A DNA stretch of 7,986 nucleotides from Actinomycetes bacterium (lineage in GTDB: Bacteria; Actinomycetota; Acidimicrobiia; Acidimicrobiales; RAAP-2), in the NCBI GenBank assembly GCA_021807965.1, contig JAKBCI010000072.1, forward strand, positions 1-7,986, given 5' to 3'. The translations under genes and the position numbers were made by a program. Every line of letters begins with the position of its first letter. The stretch's first letter is position 1. Shown here piece after piece: positions 1-7,057 of the stretch. The notes beneath the pieces are model-generated. The model made no database searches and had not been told where the DNA came from. It saw nothing but the letters and a program-made list of their open reading frames with translations.

Positions 1-1052
1 ACCTCTCTGAGTTCAGCGTGGCGATGCCGACACTCGGACAACTGGGCCGGAGCCTCCCCGGGGCCGGAGCCATTGGTATTTTGATGCTTCTTCTCAGTCG
101 AATCATTGGGGCCGGCTTCCCGAGCGAGTGGCTGGACCGAACGTACGAGGAGAATCGCGAACGCTTCAGCAAACCACTTCGGCAGAAGTTCCCGCGACTC
201 TTCGCATCGCGCGGAGGCACCCACTCGATGACTCGCCGTCTCCTTGGGGGTGCCGGCGTCTTCTTGGCGTTCGCGGCGTTCGGTGGACTGATCAATTCGT
301 TTCTTGATCCGGGGTTTGGCTTCGATCGGACGGGGCTCTGGCTCTTCCTGGGCCAGTGCATCGGTATTGGCGTCGTCTCAGTCGTCGGTCAAGTTCCCAC
401 GGTGATCTCCGCGCTTCGGGGCCATCGCGACGTGCACCTTCAAGTGCTGTTGGGTGGATTGGTGATCGCTATCGCCTGCGTTGCGGCGTCACGAGCGGTG
501 GGACTATCACCGGGTTACTGCTACGGACTCATTGCCACCTTCTTGGTGGTTCCCGAACATAACGATGAAGATCGCGGCAGGCTCCACGCGCTCGGCTCGC
601 TCTGTGTTTTAATCGTGAGCTCGGCGGCCTTCTTCCTCACCATTCCTGTTTTCCACGCGGCAACGTCCGCATCACCATCGCCGTTCGTGCTTATCCTTGA
701 CCCGGCGCTCAACGTCGTGTTCTTAGCGGGCTTCGCGAGCCTGGCCTTTGGCATGTTCCCCCTCCCGTTCCTTCCCGGTCGTCACGTCGCCAAGTGGAAC
801 CAGACGATCTGGCTCGCCATTAGCGGGGCTGGCGTGATCGGCTTTGTCGCCGTTCTACTCACTCCGGGAAGCGGGAGTAACAGTGAACTGCACCACGTTG
901 GACTGGTGCCCATCATTGTGGCGTTTGTCGTCTTCGCAGTGTTGTCCGCCAGCGCCCTGACCTATTTCCACTTTCATCCGTTGGAGAAAGAGGGGGAGGA
1001 GCACAGCGCTGAGAGCGCCGAGGTCTCCGAGCTTCCTACGGCCGAGGCATAG
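1..1052 (+). CDS. Polytopic membrane protein, C-terminal part (5' partial)
   Basis: The reading frame is open to the left edge (first full codon at 3), so this is probably the C-terminal part of a longer protein; GTG at 18 and ATG at 24 are in frame but have no ribosome binding site. About eight or nine hydrophobic segments are visible. The first lies near 75-115 and is followed by a charged juxtamembrane stretch (FPSEWLDRTYEENRERF). Later segments lie near 240-290, 340-400, 440-500, 590-660, 690-770, 810-860 and 900-970, and the tail is acidic (EKEGEEHSAESAEVSE). The 'FP.E..(N/D)RT.EEN' motif and a later 'PGYCYGLIATF' segment match, from memory, the C-terminal membrane region of large actinobacterial surface proteins that carry repeats upstream. 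Biochemical function is unknown. No catalytic motif is seen. The membrane location is well supported; the family assignment is tentative. Confidence 0.8.
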   Translation, partial: LSEFSVAMPTLGQLGRSLPGAGAIGILMLLLSRIIGAGFPSEWLDRTYEENRERFSKPLRQKFPRLFASRGGTHSMTRRLLGGAGVFLAFAAFGGLINSFLDPGFGFDRTGLWLFLGQCIGIGVVSVVGQVPTVISALRGHRDVHLQVLLGGLVIAIACVAASRAVGLSPGYCYGLIATFLVVPEHNDEDRGRLHALGSLCVLIVSSAAFFLTIPVFHAATSASPSPFVLILDPALNVVFLAGFASLAFGMFPLPFLPGRHVAKWNQTIWLAISGAGVIGFVAVLLTPGSGSNSELHHVGLVPIIVAFVVFAVLSASALTYFHFHPLEKEGEEHSAESAEVSELPTAEA

Positions 1053-1967
1053 TTGCAAACCGAACGTCAGTGCGCTGGCCGTAGGCGTTGTTACACCTTC
1101 GCAGCCAGCCGTGCAGTGTCGTGTCATTACGGATCCTACGCGGCCGAAAATCTGGCCAGCCCGACCGGACTTCTCGCCGGGGTCAGCCACGGGAGCCGGA
1201 TTCGTCGCCGGAGACCACGTTAGGGCCTACCAGCGAGTCACGAACCAACCCGGCTAAACGTCGCGACGAGGTATGTGAAGGGCGCTGACCAGCGATCGCG
1301 GCGTCTCGAACTCGCGGCCCGGGCAAAAGACCGACGTAGACCCTAGAGACTCACGTTGATCATTCGCCGCCGACACGTCTCGATAGCGAAGTGACGAAGG
1401 GACCGCTGAAGTTGGGGCGACGACATCGATAATCCACCACGGTGGACCAGCCTCGTGGTGGTGCTGAGGTGTTCTGGGGGGCGGTGAAACCTGATCGCAA
1501 GCCACGTCCAAAGTATCGAAGCCTGGTGTCGAAGCAGCGTCGGTGACCGTCCGTAGGTACCCACGCTCGCCGGAACGTGTGAGTGGTAAAAATCGCAGGA
1601 CCCACCACATCCCAAGACTGACCGTGGCCGCCGTGGCGAACTTCCCGTCAAGTCACGGTGACCGATGCGCTGTCCGGCCGTGACTATGCAGTCTTGGGCC
1701 GGCGAAACGCGTGCGATCGGCGCCGCTTACGCCATCGACGTAACCGGACTCGCTGTTCATGTCAGTCGGCGTAGTCGCGCAACGCGGAAGAGGCAACGTC
1801 GTAGCGCTACATCCTTGCGTTACCGGCCCGAACGAGTGCAGAGAATCCCCGGTCGTGAACCAAACGTTCACCGGCGTTTGTTCGCCGTTAGATCCTGGAC
1901 TCCTCGTGAACTCGTGAGTCGGGTGACGTGGCTCAGGCTAGTGGTTGGTAGATGTAATAATTAGTGT
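1053..1967. other. Long intergenic region without a recognisable gene
   Basis: About 915 bases separate the membrane protein from the MarR gene. Open frames of 70-120 codons exist on both strands, but they overlap one another, have no good ribosome binding sites and translate into arginine-, serine- and proline-rich sequence with no family resemblance. They look like chance ORFs in GC-rich DNA. No tRNA, transposase fragment or long repeat was recognised. Small inverted repeats are present: an 8-bp arm pair at 1434-1441/1454-1461, a 6-bp pair at 1861-1866/1875-1880 and a 5-bp pair around 1652-1662. None is followed by a T-run. The region could be decayed coding sequence or hold an unrecognised RNA. 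Confidence 0.6.
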
Positions 1968-1979
1968 ATGCAAATAATT
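1955..1979 (+). promoter_or_regulatory. AT-rich promoter/operator candidate over the MarR start codon
   Basis: An AT-rich island in GC-rich DNA spans the MarR start codon. The 7-mer AATAATT occurs at 1956-1962 and again at 1973-1979, 17 bp apart. The arms AATTA (1959-1963) and TAATT (1975-1979) also form an inverted repeat. TAATAA at 1955-1960 could be a -10 element, placing transcription start at or next to the ATG at 1968. No clear -35 hexamer and no Shine-Dalgarno sequence are seen, so a leaderless mRNA is likely. MarR proteins commonly bind such sites to repress their own operon. Binding here is inferred. Confidence 0.4.
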
Positions 1980-2453
1980 GAAGGTAGCCGCCGAACGACG
2001 GAGTCATTCGTTGACGCCATCATTTCGGCGAGTCGAGCACTCGTGGCCGTGGCGGTTCGCTCCCTTTCAGACGTGGGCGACGAAGTCACGATGACGCAGT
2101 ATCGAACCCTCGTCATCCTGGCGTCACGAGGCCCGCAGCGACTCTCGGACCTCGCGCAAGCCGTCGGCGTCACACCCGCCACCGCATCGCGAATGTGTGA
2201 TCGCTTGGTACGCAAAAGACTGATTCTGCGGCGTACGCGTCGTGATGATCGTCGCAACGTGCGCATTTCGCTCAGTGCGGCTGGTCGTGCGATTGTGGAC
2301 GCGGTGACGCTCACTCGCCGCCGCGAGATCTCGCGGATCGTTACCGGAATCAGCCCCGACGATCAAGAAACGTTCGTTCGAGTCTTGCGAAGTTTCGCCG
2401 CAGCGGCGGGCGAGGTGCCCGAAGGCGACTGGCCGACGGGATGGGAGATTTGA
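1968..2453 (+). CDS. MarR-family transcriptional regulator
   Basis: This 161-residue protein has the normal size and layout of a MarR winged-helix repressor: an N-terminal dimerisation helix (about 10-40), a helix-turn-helix (about 55-83, including QRLSDLAQAVGVTPATASRM) and a basic wing (about 88-102) with the family pattern DDRRNVRISLSAAG (D..R...(I/V).L(S/T)..G), then C-terminal helices that complete the dimer. It is a cytoplasmic DNA-binding protein, probably released from DNA by a small ligand that cannot be predicted. The ATG start sits in an AT-rich segment without a ribosome binding site, which suggests leaderless translation. Its TGA stop overlaps the ATG of the ClC gene by one base, so the two are co-transcribed, and the ClC gene is the likely regulated target together with MarR itself. 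Assignment to MarR is firm; the ligand and exact operator are unknown. Confidence 0.92.
   Translation: MQIIEGSRRTTESFVDAIISASRALVAVAVRSLSDVGDEVTMTQYRTLVILASRGPQRLSDLAQAVGVTPATASRMCDRLVRKRLILRRTRRDDRRNVRISLSAAGRAIVDAVTLTRRREISRIVTGISPDDQETFVRVLRSFAAAAGEVPEGDWPTGWEI
2443..2447 (+). promoter_or_regulatory. Ribosome binding site choosing the ClC start
   Basis: GGGAG lies inside the end of the MarR gene, five bases before the ATG at 2453. It favours that ATG over the in-frame ATG at 2441, which has only a weak upstream purine run. The 2453 ATG overlaps the MarR TGA stop, a typical arrangement for translational coupling. Confidence 0.55.
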
Positions 2454-4528
2454 TGCCGTCGAAATTGTCGGGAGCCAGTCCGCATCGGCGCACCGCCTTC
2501 GGTGATGTCCAGTCGCGCGCCTCCGTCTGGATCGGCACCGCCAGCTACGGGCGCAAGTGGCTGCTGCTTGGCGCATTGATCGGCGTAATCGCCGGTCTCG
2601 GCGCGATCGTCTTTTACCAGACGCTCCAGTTCGCCAGCTGGTTCTTTCTTCACGTTCTCGCGGGTTACACCGAGCCGTCTCCGATCGGCGAGGGGTACCG
2701 CGTCGCCAGCGCTGGCTTCACTCGACCGTGGGCGATTCCGGTCGTCGCCTGCGCGGGCGCACTGGCGGGAGCGATTCTCGTTTTCACCATTGCTCCCGAC
2801 GCCGAGGGCCACGGCACCGACGCGGCAATCGCCGCGGTGCACCACAATCCTCGGGGCATCCGATTCCGCACGGTGGTCGTGAAGATTGTGGCCTCGGCGC
2901 TCACCATTGGCTCGGGTGGCTCGGGCGGACGCGAGGGACCAACGGGTCAGATCAGTGCCGGTTTCGGCTCACTGCTCGCGCGACTCTTGGACTTGAGTCC
3001 ATCGGACGCACGAATTGCGGTGTCGAGCGGCATCGGCTCCGGCATCGGCTCCATTTTCGGAGCACCGCTCGGCGGCGCGGTGCTCGCCACCGAGATCATG
3101 TACCGCGACGATTTTGAAGTAGAGGCACTGTTGCCTGCGTTCATTGCGTCGATCGTCGGGTATGCGGTGTGGGGGTCGGTGGAGGGCTTCGGTCCGCTCT
3201 TTGGCTACGCGCGCAACTATCACTTATCGAACGCCTTCCAGCTGATCTGGTTCGCCGTCATCGGCATTCTCGGGGGTCTCATCGGCTTGCTCTACGCCAA
3301 GGGCTTTTATTCGATGGTGTCGCTATTCAAGCGTCTGGCGGTGCCCCGGTGGATGCGCCCAGCCATCGGCGGATTGGTGGTTGGCGGTATCGCGCTAGTG
3401 ATCCCCGAGGTCCTCGGGACCGGTTACGGGTGGATTCAGCAGGGGCTCGGCACGCAGTTGCTCCGCATTCCACTCTGGATCGTGCTGATACTGCCGTTCG
3501 CGCGCATCGTGGCCACCGGTCTCTCGATTGGCTCGGGCGGCTCGGGCGGAATCTTTGGCCCGGGCATGGTAATTGGGGCGTTTGTCGGCGCCAGCGTCTG
3601 GCGAATCCTGGCGCCACTCAACGGCAGTCTTGGCCACGATCCAGCGCCGTACGTGATTGTGGGAATGATGGCGTGCTTCGGTAGCATCTCGCGAGCACCG
3701 CTCGCCGTGATGCTGATGGTCGCCGAAATGACGGGATCACTCTCGATGATCGTCCCCGCAATGGTGGCCGTCGGCATCGCGACACTCATCGTACGTCGCG
3801 GAGACGACACCATCTACCGCAGTCAACTTAAGAGCCGCGCGGAGTCCCCGGCTCACCGAATCCTCGCGGGCTTGCCCCTCCTAACGGTCGTACCGGTCTC
3901 CCAAGCGATGGCACCCGTTCGCTGTGTTCTCGAAGGCTCCGCCTCTACGTCGGACGCCATCGACCAACTGCTCGCCGCGCACGTCACCGCCGCACCAGTC
4001 ATCGATAGCGTCGCAATGTATCTTGGCGTCGCGACGCTCGACACGTTGGGGCGCGACCGACCGTCGGGCGAGACGACTCACGCAGTTGACTGTATTGACG
4101 ACAGTTTCGCACCCGTGTACGAGTCAACTCGCGTGAATGTCGTGCTCGAGATTCTGACGGTGACGCCGCAAACCTGGGCGGCGGTCATCGACGACCAACG
4201 ACGCGTGGTCGGCACCGTTTCGATTTCGGACATCGTGCGGGGGTACCGACGTGCGCTGCAAGCGAAGTTGCGACAAGCCGCCGAAGTCGGGGGAGCGGGC
4301 GAGACGCTCATCGTCGAGGTTGCTGCGGGTTCGGCTCTGGATGGACAATCCCTGCGCGACGCCGGATTGCCGCGAGGCGTGCTCATCACGATCATTGAGC
4401 GAAAACGCGAACTGATTCAACCCACCGGGGACGTGGTCATGATAACCGGCGACCGGTTAACGGCGTTGGGTTCGCCTTCGGATCTCGAGCGATTGGGCGA
4501 ACTAGCTCGATCGATCGGGCAACGTTGA
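2453..4528 (+). CDS. ClC-family chloride channel/transporter with CBS pair and RCK_C domain
   Basis: A 691-residue membrane protein of the ClC anion channel/transporter superfamily (695 if begun at the in-frame ATG at 2441). The ClC domain covers about residues 40-460. Visible family motifs are GHGTD (119-123, in place of GSGIP), GSGGSGGREGP (153-163, with the gating glutamate at 161), GSGGSGGIFGP (360-370, the second filter loop) and a conserved tyrosine in TIYRSQL (Tyr455). Two CBS domains follow (about 477-530 and 544-602), then an RCK_C/TrkA_C domain (about 617-691). CBS domains usually sense adenine nucleotides and RCK_C domains usually bind ions or small ligands, so gating is probably ligand-controlled. 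The position equivalent to the proton glutamate E203 of E. coli ClC appears to be isoleucine (215), which points to a passive channel rather than an H+/Cl- exchanger. It shares an operon with the upstream MarR gene. Family assignment is very secure; ion selectivity is inferred. Confidence 0.95.
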   Translation: MPSKLSGASPHRRTAFGDVQSRASVWIGTASYGRKWLLLGALIGVIAGLGAIVFYQTLQFASWFFLHVLAGYTEPSPIGEGYRVASAGFTRPWAIPVVACAGALAGAILVFTIAPDAEGHGTDAAIAAVHHNPRGIRFRTVVVKIVASALTIGSGGSGGREGPTGQISAGFGSLLARLLDLSPSDARIAVSSGIGSGIGSIFGAPLGGAVLATEIMYRDDFEVEALLPAFIASIVGYAVWGSVEGFGPLFGYARNYHLSNAFQLIWFAVIGILGGLIGLLYAKGFYSMVSLFKRLAVPRWMRPAIGGLVVGGIALVIPEVLGTGYGWIQQGLGTQLLRIPLWIVLILPFARIVATGLSIGSGGSGGIFGPGMVIGAFVGASVWRILAPLNGSLGHDPAPYVIVGMMACFGSISRAPLAVMLMVAEMTGSLSMIVPAMVAVGIATLIVRRGDDTIYRSQLKSRAESPAHRILAGLPLLTVVPVSQAMAPVRCVLEGSASTSDAIDQLLAAHVTAAPVIDSVAMYLGVATLDTLGRDRPSGETTHAVDCIDDSFAPVYESTRVNVVLEILTVTPQTWAAVIDDQRRVVGTVSISDIVRGYRRALQAKLRQAAEVGGAGETLIVEVAAGSALDGQSLRDAGLPRGVLITIIERKRELIQPTGDVVMITGDRLTALGSPSDLERLGELARSIGQR

Positions 4529-4554
4529 CCGCGCACGGGACCTTGCTCGCGGTC
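4527..4554 (+). terminator. Possible hairpin terminator after the ClC gene
   Basis: GACCGCG (4527-4533) and CGCGGTC (4548-4554) form a perfect 7-bp stem with a 14-base loop, starting on the last bases of the stop codon. No T-run follows, so it would be a U-tract-less terminator at best. Two further short stems follow at 4593-4597/4604-4608 and 4611-4616/4624-4629. Confidence 0.3.
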
Positions 4555-4734
4555 GCTCGCCAGTGGGCGCGGAAAGGGTTCTTTGGCGAGAAGTAGCTGT
4601 TTCGCTACCGACCTCGTTCGCCGCGAGGTGGCTCAGTTCGATCAGCGTTCGTGTCGTAGCGAGGAGCACTCGTGCCGAAGGGAACTGCTCACGGCGCTGG
4701 CTGGCCAGGACAACCTGCTCATGATTCGGGCGAT

Positions 4735-4771
4735 CGTCGTGCCGAGACGCCGATGTGAAGTCGGCACGACG
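4735..4771 (-). terminator. Hairpin downstream of the DUF4010 gene, probable terminator
   Basis: CGTCGTGCCGA (4735-4745) and TCGGCACGACG (4761-4771) are a perfect 11-bp inverted repeat with a 15-base loop. It begins three bases beyond the stop codon of the minus-strand DUF4010 gene and lies between convergent genes. There is no T-run on either strand, which is common for actinobacterial hairpin terminators. It could stop transcription from both sides. Confidence 0.5.
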
Positions 4772-4774
4772 TTG

Positions 4775-6010
4775 TCACGATAAGGCGAATACCGCGGCGA
4801 GTCCCGCCAGAAAGATGGCGTGCGATTCCAGAACGCCGACGGAAACGCCGCGGCCGAACTGACGACCACCGGCGACGAAGGCGATGGCGCATTTGACGAG
4901 CGTATTTGCGGTCAACGCTGCGCCAACGGCGACCAGTGCGCCGCGCAAGTCGAGTGTCCCCTTCGCCAAAAGTGTCGCCGCCGTTAACGAACCACCGTGG
5001 GCGTCGGCGAGTCCGGCGAGCGCTACGGCCGCCACCGCTCCGCGAGAGCCGAAGTCTGATGCGCCCCAGCGAGCCAGTAGAAGCGCGCCGGTAAGGATGA
5101 CGGCGAGGACAATCGCGGGCGTCAGTGTGACCACGCGCCGTTTCGTCACGTCCGTGAGCGGCGCGTCATCGGTGGTTTCGGATCGAACGCCGAGATAGGA
5201 GACTAGACCCAGTGAAATGGTTCCCCCGAGCGCCGGCAGGGCGAGGCGCACCGAGAGCGTTGGACTAGCGACGGCCACGATGATGACAAGTTCGAGGTAC
5301 GTGGCGGCGCTCGCGATCCGTGCGCCGGCGACCGCCGATTGGAACCGAGACGGCACGTGGGCCAAGCGCGCCATTGAAGCGGTCGCCGCGGTGGCCGACA
5401 CGAAGCCGCTGGCGAATCCGGCCGCCAGGGGGCCACGTCGAGGTCCGAGAGCGCGTACGGCGATGTAGCCAACCCAGGAGATGCCGGTCAATACGACGAC
5501 GAGCAGCCAGATTCTCGACGGATTGAGGATGGCGTACGGTCCGACGCCACGTCGGGGCAGTAGCGGCAAGATGACGAACGCACCGATAAGAAATTTGACG
5601 GCGTCTTCAACTTCGACGTCGCTGAGCTCGTCGCTCACGAAGTGGTGCAACCGGGCTTTATTCATGAGCAAGGCAACAACGCCAATGCCCAACGCGGCCG
5701 CCAGCGTCGAGTCGCGATAGCACAGCCCACCGAGCAAGAACGTCGCCACGGCGGCCACCTCGGTGGTGGTACCCGGATCGGTCTCGCTCGTGCGTCGGTA
5801 CGCCAGGACGAGTAGGGCGATGACTCCCGCCAAGGCAACACCAGCAACGACGTCGCCGGCGGCGGTGGCGAGTGATCCAACGAGAGCAATGAGCGCAAAC
5901 GTGCGCACGCCGTAGACCCGGCCGGCGAGTCCATGGTGACTGCGTTGACGTTCCAACCCGACCAGCACGCCGATGGCCGAGGCATACAGGTATCCCGTCA
6001 GGTGACTCAC
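4775..6010 (-). CDS. MgtC-like / DUF4010 integral membrane protein
   Basis: This 411-residue protein is hydrophobic almost throughout, with roughly eleven or twelve predicted membrane segments. The N-terminal part (about 8-120) resembles the MgtC/SapB fold: a short helix, then GVLVGLERQR and YGVRTFALIALVGSLA. The C-terminal part (about 170-410) matches the DUF4010 pattern, including GFASGFVSATAATASMA, GLADAHGGSLTAATLLAKG and a final ANTLVKCAIAFVAGG segment. The central stretch with NKARLHHFVSDELSDVEVEDAVKFLIGAFVILPLLP is typical of full-length members. The family's transport substrate is not established. The start is GTG at 6010 with a weak GGGG six bases upstream; an in-frame TAG lies two codons upstream, so no longer start exists. 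The gene converges on the ClC gene and diverges from the Gmad2 gene. Family assignment is confident; a role in ion or metal homeostasis is only suggested by the MgtC resemblance. Confidence 0.9.
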   Translation of the reverse strand: MSHLTGYLYASAIGVLVGLERQRSHHGLAGRVYGVRTFALIALVGSLATAAGDVVAGVALAGVIALLVLAYRRTSETDPGTTTEVAAVATFLLGGLCYRDSTLAAALGIGVVALLMNKARLHHFVSDELSDVEVEDAVKFLIGAFVILPLLPRRGVGPYAILNPSRIWLLVVVLTGISWVGYIAVRALGPRRGPLAAGFASGFVSATAATASMARLAHVPSRFQSAVAGARIASAATYLELVIIVAVASPTLSVRLALPALGGTISLGLVSYLGVRSETTDDAPLTDVTKRRVVTLTPAIVLAVILTGALLLARWGASDFGSRGAVAAVALAGLADAHGGSLTAATLLAKGTLDLRGALVAVGAALTANTLVKCAIAFVAGGRQFGRGVSVGVLESHAIFLAGLAAVFALS

Positions 6011-6056
6011 CGGCTACCCCGCCCTCGACACGTCTACCGCGAGACACTCGGCCACG

Positions 6057-6084
6057 TTGCTGACGCTAGTTCTCGCCGTACCGT
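6057..6084 (+). promoter_or_regulatory. Candidate promoter for the Gmad2-domain gene
   Basis: TTGCTG (6057-6062) and TACCGT (6079-6084) are spaced 16 bp apart. A transcript would begin near 6091, next to an in-frame GTG at 6092, so a leaderless start there is possible. The match is modest, and the start at 6128 does not depend on it. Confidence 0.3.
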
Positions 6085-6127
6085 CACCCGAGTGGACCGA
6101 CCTGGCGGTGTGGCGTACGGTGGGAAC

Positions 6128-6814
6128 GTGGGCTTTCGTCGGTTGCCGACTGTCGTCGTGCTGGTCGTGGCCGTGGCGGTCGCGTTCTCGATGGGCTATG
6201 AGCTACGAGGGCAGAGAACCATTTCCACCACGACCAGCACGCCCGTCGAGACGACGCTATCGCCGACCGATCCGTCGTGGACGGCAGTCTGGCCACCCGC
6301 GTCGAGCTCTCTGCGCTTCACTACTCCGACTGCGGCCGCGCTCGACTTCGCGACTTCGGTGTTAGGCATGACGTCTCCGTCGCCCAGCGCCTTTCAGCAG
6401 GGTGATGCGCGCTCTGGTGAGGTGCCACTCATCGCGGTCACCCATGGTCCGGTGACGACCGTGTTCGTCCGACAACTCACGTCGGACGGCACGTGGTGGG
6501 TTCTGGGATCAGCGTGCGCAACAATATCAATCGCCAACCCGCGCGCACTGGAACGCGTCGCGTCTCCGCTCACCGTGAAGGGTGAGTCAACGGCATTTGA
6601 GGGGGTCGTCAACTACTCCCTCTTTCAGGACGACACGGAGGCCCCGCTGGCCTCAGGCACGACCATGGGCGGTTCCAATGGTGTGATGGGTGCGTTTTCG
6701 GCGGCTCTACACTTCGCTGCACCCAGTCACCGATTCGGTACGTTGATGGTCTACACCCGCAGCGCAAAAGACGGATCCGTCCTAGATGCCTCGGTTCTGC
6801 GCGTGGAGTACTGA
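6128..6814 (+). CDS. Membrane-anchored protein with C-terminal Gmad2 Ig-like domain
   Basis: With the GTG at 6128 the protein has 228 residues. It has one N-terminal membrane anchor or uncleaved signal (about 6-24, LPTVVVLVVAVAVAF), a Thr/Ser/Pro-rich linker (about 31-62) and an extracytoplasmic region. Residues about 66-132 (TAAALDFATSVLG ... TWWVLGSACATISI) look like the small domain that often precedes Gmad2. Residues about 133-227 (ERVASPLTVKGESTAFEGVVNYSLFQDD ... GAFSAALHF) fit the Gmad2 immunoglobulin-like domain named from spore germination proteins. In Actinobacteria such proteins are usually surface proteins of unknown role. GGTGGGA at 6119-6125 lies close before the 6128 GTG. GTG at 6092 (leaderless option) and GTG at 6110 are alternatives, and the frame is open further upstream over the divergent gene. 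The single anchor and Gmad2 call are good; the exact start and function are uncertain. Confidence 0.75.
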   Translation: MGFRRLPTVVVLVVAVAVAFSMGYELRGQRTISTTTSTPVETTLSPTDPSWTAVWPPASSSLRFTTPTAAALDFATSVLGMTSPSPSAFQQGDARSGEVPLIAVTHGPVTTVFVRQLTSDGTWWVLGSACATISIANPRALERVASPLTVKGESTAFEGVVNYSLFQDDTEAPLASGTTMGGSNGVMGAFSAALHFAAPSHRFGTLMVYTRSAKDGSVLDASVLRVEY

Positions 6815-6997
6815 GGTCGAGTCAGCCAATCTGGGTGCCCCGAATTTCTGCAAGGGACTAGCTGGGATTCGACGACCTTGACCTCGCTCAGGTGAGACAC
6901 CGAGTCGTTACGGAATGTCGCTGAGCCGATAGGCATCGCCGGCGAGAGCGTGTTCGATGCACGGTAGGTAGTCGAGTGGATTCCCTCCTCGCAGTGG

Positions 6998-7025
6998 TTG
7001 GACTTCTCTGCTCGTCACGTAACAG
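6998..7025 (+). promoter_or_regulatory. Candidate promoter for the PIN toxin locus
   Basis: TTGGAC (6998-7003) and TAACAG (7020-7025) have a 16-bp spacer. Transcription would start near 7032, upstream of the ribosome binding site at 7046-7052. The match is moderate and depends on the small ORF being real. Confidence 0.3.
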
Positions 7026-7045
7026 GGTGTGTTCTATTTCGCCAT

Positions 7046-7052
7046 GGAGGAG
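7046..7052 (+). promoter_or_regulatory. Strong Shine-Dalgarno before the small ORF
   Basis: GGAGGAG lies five bases before GTG at 7058. It is the best ribosome binding site in the window and supports translation of the small frame that ends on the toxin start codon. Confidence 0.5.
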
Positions 7053-7057
7053 TCCGG

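Larger units (their letters stand above)
6815..7057. other. Intergenic region before the PIN toxin locus
   Basis: No convincing gene is seen. Weak nested inverted repeats follow the Gmad2 gene: GAGGTCGA at 6813-6820 against TTGACCTC at 6878-6885, and CGAAT at 6841-6845 against ATTCG at 6867-6871. They may form a structured 3' end. A possible promoter for the next small gene lies at its right end. Confidence 0.4.

Noticed and set aside
1434..1461. 8-bp inverted repeat as a terminator or operator
   Set aside because: The loop is 12 bases, there is no T-run and no gene is nearby. An 8-bp pair at this spacing is expected by chance in 8 kb.
1254..1651. Overlapping minus-strand frames of 80-118 codons
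   Set aside because: Three frames overlap in the same stretch with no ribosome binding site and low-complexity, unfamiliar translations. They are typical stop-poor frames of GC-rich DNA.
1665..1964. 99-codon plus-strand frame before the MarR gene
   Set aside because: The translation is arginine-rich with no hydrophobic core or motif, and it has no ribosome binding site. It may just reflect composition.
4583..4783. 66-codon plus-strand frame between the convergent genes
   Set aside because: It runs through the inverted repeats and into the end of the opposing gene, has no ribosome binding site and resembles nothing known.
5933..6127. Extended N-terminus for the Gmad2-domain protein
   Set aside because: The frame is open, but it overlaps the divergent DUF4010 gene and would place about 65 charged residues before the membrane anchor. 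Starts at 6092 to 6128 are more plausible.
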